DNA of 64,000 bases from Pedobacter segetis. GTDB lineage: Bacteria; Bacteroidota; Bacteroidia; Sphingobacteriales; Sphingobacteriaceae. Positions 62,590 through 64,000 of this stretch are shown here, piece after piece. The translations under genes and the position numbers were made by a program. Position 1 is the first letter of the stretch, and the number at the start of each line of letters is the position of its first letter. Location of the stretch: positions 62,001 through 126,000 of the forward strand of contig NZ_JAEHFY010000002.1 in the NCBI RefSeq assembly GCF_016623585.1. Direction: 5' to 3'. A model generated the notes under the pieces. It saw only the letters and a program-made list of their open reading frames with translations, had not been told where the DNA came from and made no database searches.

Positions 62590-63768
62590 TTAACGCATAT
62601 TTTCTATTACAATTGCACTTGCTCCGCCGCCGCCGTTACAAATACCGGCAACACCTAATTTAGCATTATTTTGGGCTAAAACATTTATCAAAGTTACCAT
62701 AATTCTTGCACCAGAAGCCCCTAGTGGATGCCCTAAAGAAACCGCTCCGCCATGTACGTTTACCTTATCGGCACTCAAATTTAAAGCTTTATTATTAGCT
62801 AAAGAAACTACCGAAAATGCTTCGTTTATCTCGTAAAAATCAATTTGCTTAGGTTTTAAACCGGCTTTGTTCAAAGCTAAAGGAATGGCTTTGGATGGCG
62901 CCGTAGTAAACCATTCTGGCGCTTGTTGGGCATCGGCGAAAGCCAAAATCTTGGCCAATGGTTTAATGCCTAATTCGTTTGCTTTTTCTTTGCTCATTAA
63001 AACCAAAGCTGCGGCACCATCGTTCAAACTAGATGCGTTTGCGGCAGTAACGGTTCCGTCTTTTTTAAATACTGGTCGCAAAGCGGCGATCTTATCAAAT
63101 TTTACGTTTGCGGGCTCTTCATCTTGATCGATCATTGTTACGTTTCCTTTACGGTCTTTTAACTCTAATGGAATTATTTCTGTTTTAAATTTACCATCTG
63201 TAATCGCTTTTTGTGCCCGTTTATAAGAATCTATTGCATAGGCATCTTGTTCTTCCCTTGTTATGCGGCAATCTAAGGCGCAAAGTTCTGCCGCAGAACC
63301 CATGTGGTAATCATTGTAAACGTCCCAAAGGCCATCTTTGATTAAACCATCTGTCAATTGGCCATGGCCTAATTTATAACCCGTTCTAGCTTTATCCAAA
63401 TAATATGGCACATTGCTCATGCTTTCCATACCGCCTGCAACGATAATATCCTTATCGCCCAAGGCAATACTTTGGGCAGCCAACATTACGGCTTTCATCC
63501 CGCTTGCGCAAACTTTGTTTATAGTGGTGCTTGGTACATCTGGCAAGCCTGCAAATTTTGCGGCTTGTGTTGCCGGTGCCTGCCCTAAATTGGCCGAGAG
63601 TACGTTCCCCATTAAAACTTCTTGTACAACTCCTGGTTTTATACCCGCTTTTTCTACGGCTGCTTTTATGGCAAAACCTCCTAATTGGGTTGCTGTAAAT
63701 GACGATAAAATCCCTCCGAAACTACCGATGGGTGTTCTTAGGGCTGCAACAATATATACTTCTTTCAT
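62590..63768 (-). CDS. Acetyl-CoA C-acyltransferase (thiolase)
   Basis: 392 residues. The nucleophile cysteine is in TTINKVCASGMKAVM (Cys87), the general base in GGAVSLGHPLGASGAR, and the second cysteine in GICNGGGGAS. EINEAFSVVSLANNKAL is the conserved N-E-A-F. It condenses two acetyl-CoA or cleaves 3-ketoacyl-CoA; in this sequence the degradative and biosynthetic forms are not separable. The frame begins MKEVYIVAALRTPIGSFGG, the standard start. Confidence 0.96.
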   Translation of the reverse strand: MKEVYIVAALRTPIGSFGGILSSFTATQLGGFAIKAAVEKAGIKPGVVQEVLMGNVLSANLGQAPATQAAKFAGLPDVPSTTINKVCASGMKAVMLAAQSIALGDKDIIVAGGMESMSNVPYYLDKARTGYKLGHGQLTDGLIKDGLWDVYNDYHMGSAAELCALDCRITREEQDAYAIDSYKRAQKAITDGKFKTEIIPLELKDRKGNVTMIDQDEEPANVKFDKIAALRPVFKKDGTVTAANASSLNDGAAALVLMSKEKANELGIKPLAKILAFADAQQAPEWFTTAPSKAIPLALNKAGLKPKQIDFYEINEAFSVVSLANNKALNLSADKVNVHGGAVSLGHPLGASGARIMVTLINVLAQNNAKLGVAGICNGGGGASAIVIENMR

Positions 63769-63876
63769 GAAATTATTTTTTAAAATGTTTACATCACTGG
63801 ATTTGCAAAATAACCATTTTTGATAAACGATTGGTCAATGGAATGTTTTATAGTTTGGAAAAGATGAAAATAATTT

Positions 63877-63953
63877 GGGCAATAGCCGGGCTATCCGCTC
63901 ATACGCCACAGGCATTAAGCACAGGCCGGTATCCGCTACTATCCCTATTGCTT
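63877..63953 (+). repeat. Structured extragenic element, copy B
   Basis: A G+C-rich island of about 75 bp. GCAATAG (63879-63885) pairs exactly with CTATTGC (63945-63951), extended by two G-U pairs. Inside lie CCGGGCTATCCGCTC, a short GCC-ACA-GGC fold, and GGCCGGTATCCGCTAC, then ATCCC. The order matches copy A at 45475-45576 read on its minus strand, but with a different outer stem. Lies upstream of the thiolase gene. Confidence 0.68.
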
Positions 63954-64000
63954 AGTGCTAGTTCAAATATTGTACAAATAAACAAACCGATTACGTCCAA

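Noticed and set aside
63840-64000. Open plus-strand frame running off the right edge (MFYSLEKMKI start)
   Set aside because: Most of it is the GC-rich structured element and its flank; the translation has no protein-like pattern.
1-64000. CRISPR arrays, tRNA or rRNA genes, prophage or intact insertion sequences
   Set aside because: No regularly spaced identical repeats, no tRNA cloverleaf, no rRNA segment and no transposase or integrase coding sequence were found by reading.

Overview
The window reads as chromosomal DNA of a Bacteroidota bacterium, most likely of the Sphingobacteriales and Pedobacter-like. The evidence is low GC with AT-rich spacers, promoters of the TTTG / TAnnTTTG type (clearest before ahcY at 42036-42067 and before kup at 18258-18287), a T9SS type A sorting domain, a short RpoD, type III glutamine synthetase, and tgt next to an LptF/G permease. 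The genus is an inference; no rRNA gene is present. No tRNA, CRISPR array, phage or intact insertion sequence was recognised.

Layout. 1-11.5 kb is a minus-strand exopolysaccharide locus: outer-membrane exporter Wza, copolymerase Wzc, flippase Wzx, a Wzy-like polymerase, two GT4 glycosyltransferases, a polysaccharide deacetylase and the start of an AsnB-type amidotransferase cut by the window edge. One plus-strand beta-helix lipoprotein sits inside it. 11.7-21 kb holds housekeeping genes: a CDF metal transporter, META lipoprotein, ung, bcp, an M23 peptidase, an FAH-family enzyme, a small T9SS-tailed protein, kup and a pentapeptide protein. 21.1-25.2 kb is a minus-strand series headed by an AraC regulator (DUF5519, exported DJ-1/PfpI, alpha/beta-hydrolase lipoprotein, DUF1304, SRPBCC). 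25.3-28.6 kb carries a Pif1-like helicase and a flavodoxin-reductase-like protein. 28.7-32.8 kb is a D-mannonate catabolic set (SDR oxidoreductase, uxuA, sodium/solute symporter).

32.8-41.7 kb is a minus-strand run with an MBL-fold hydrolase, a beta-hydroxyacid dehydrogenase, a LapA-like protein, a large protein combining zincin, propeller and probable outer-membrane barrel, then DMT transporter, LptF/G and tgt. 42-45.5 kb has ahcY, a DUF4143 ATPase preceded by striking palindromes, and a J-domain/KTSC protein. 46.5-50.4 kb has pdxJ, a decayed RelE/ParE-like toxin remnant, and a tight selenium operon (mnmH, an ST7/TPR-type protein, selD). 50.5-54.4 kb has glutamine synthetase III and a porin. 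54.5-63.8 kb is mostly minus-strand: rpoD, a nucleoside symporter, an S41 protease, ettA, a ChaN-like protein, DUF1456, an unknown exported protein and a thiolase.

Points that stand out: (1) a structured extragenic element in two copies (45475-45576 and 63877-63953) whose outer stems differ in sequence but both pair, plus two weaker relatives; (2) paired palindromes abutting the start codon of the DUF4143 ATPase gene; (3) an uncharacterised gene locked between mnmH and selD; (4) a Tgt without the usual zinc cysteines; (5) a Wzc with replaced nucleotide-binding residues but an intact tyrosine tail; (6) a toxin pseudogene missed by simple ORF calling.
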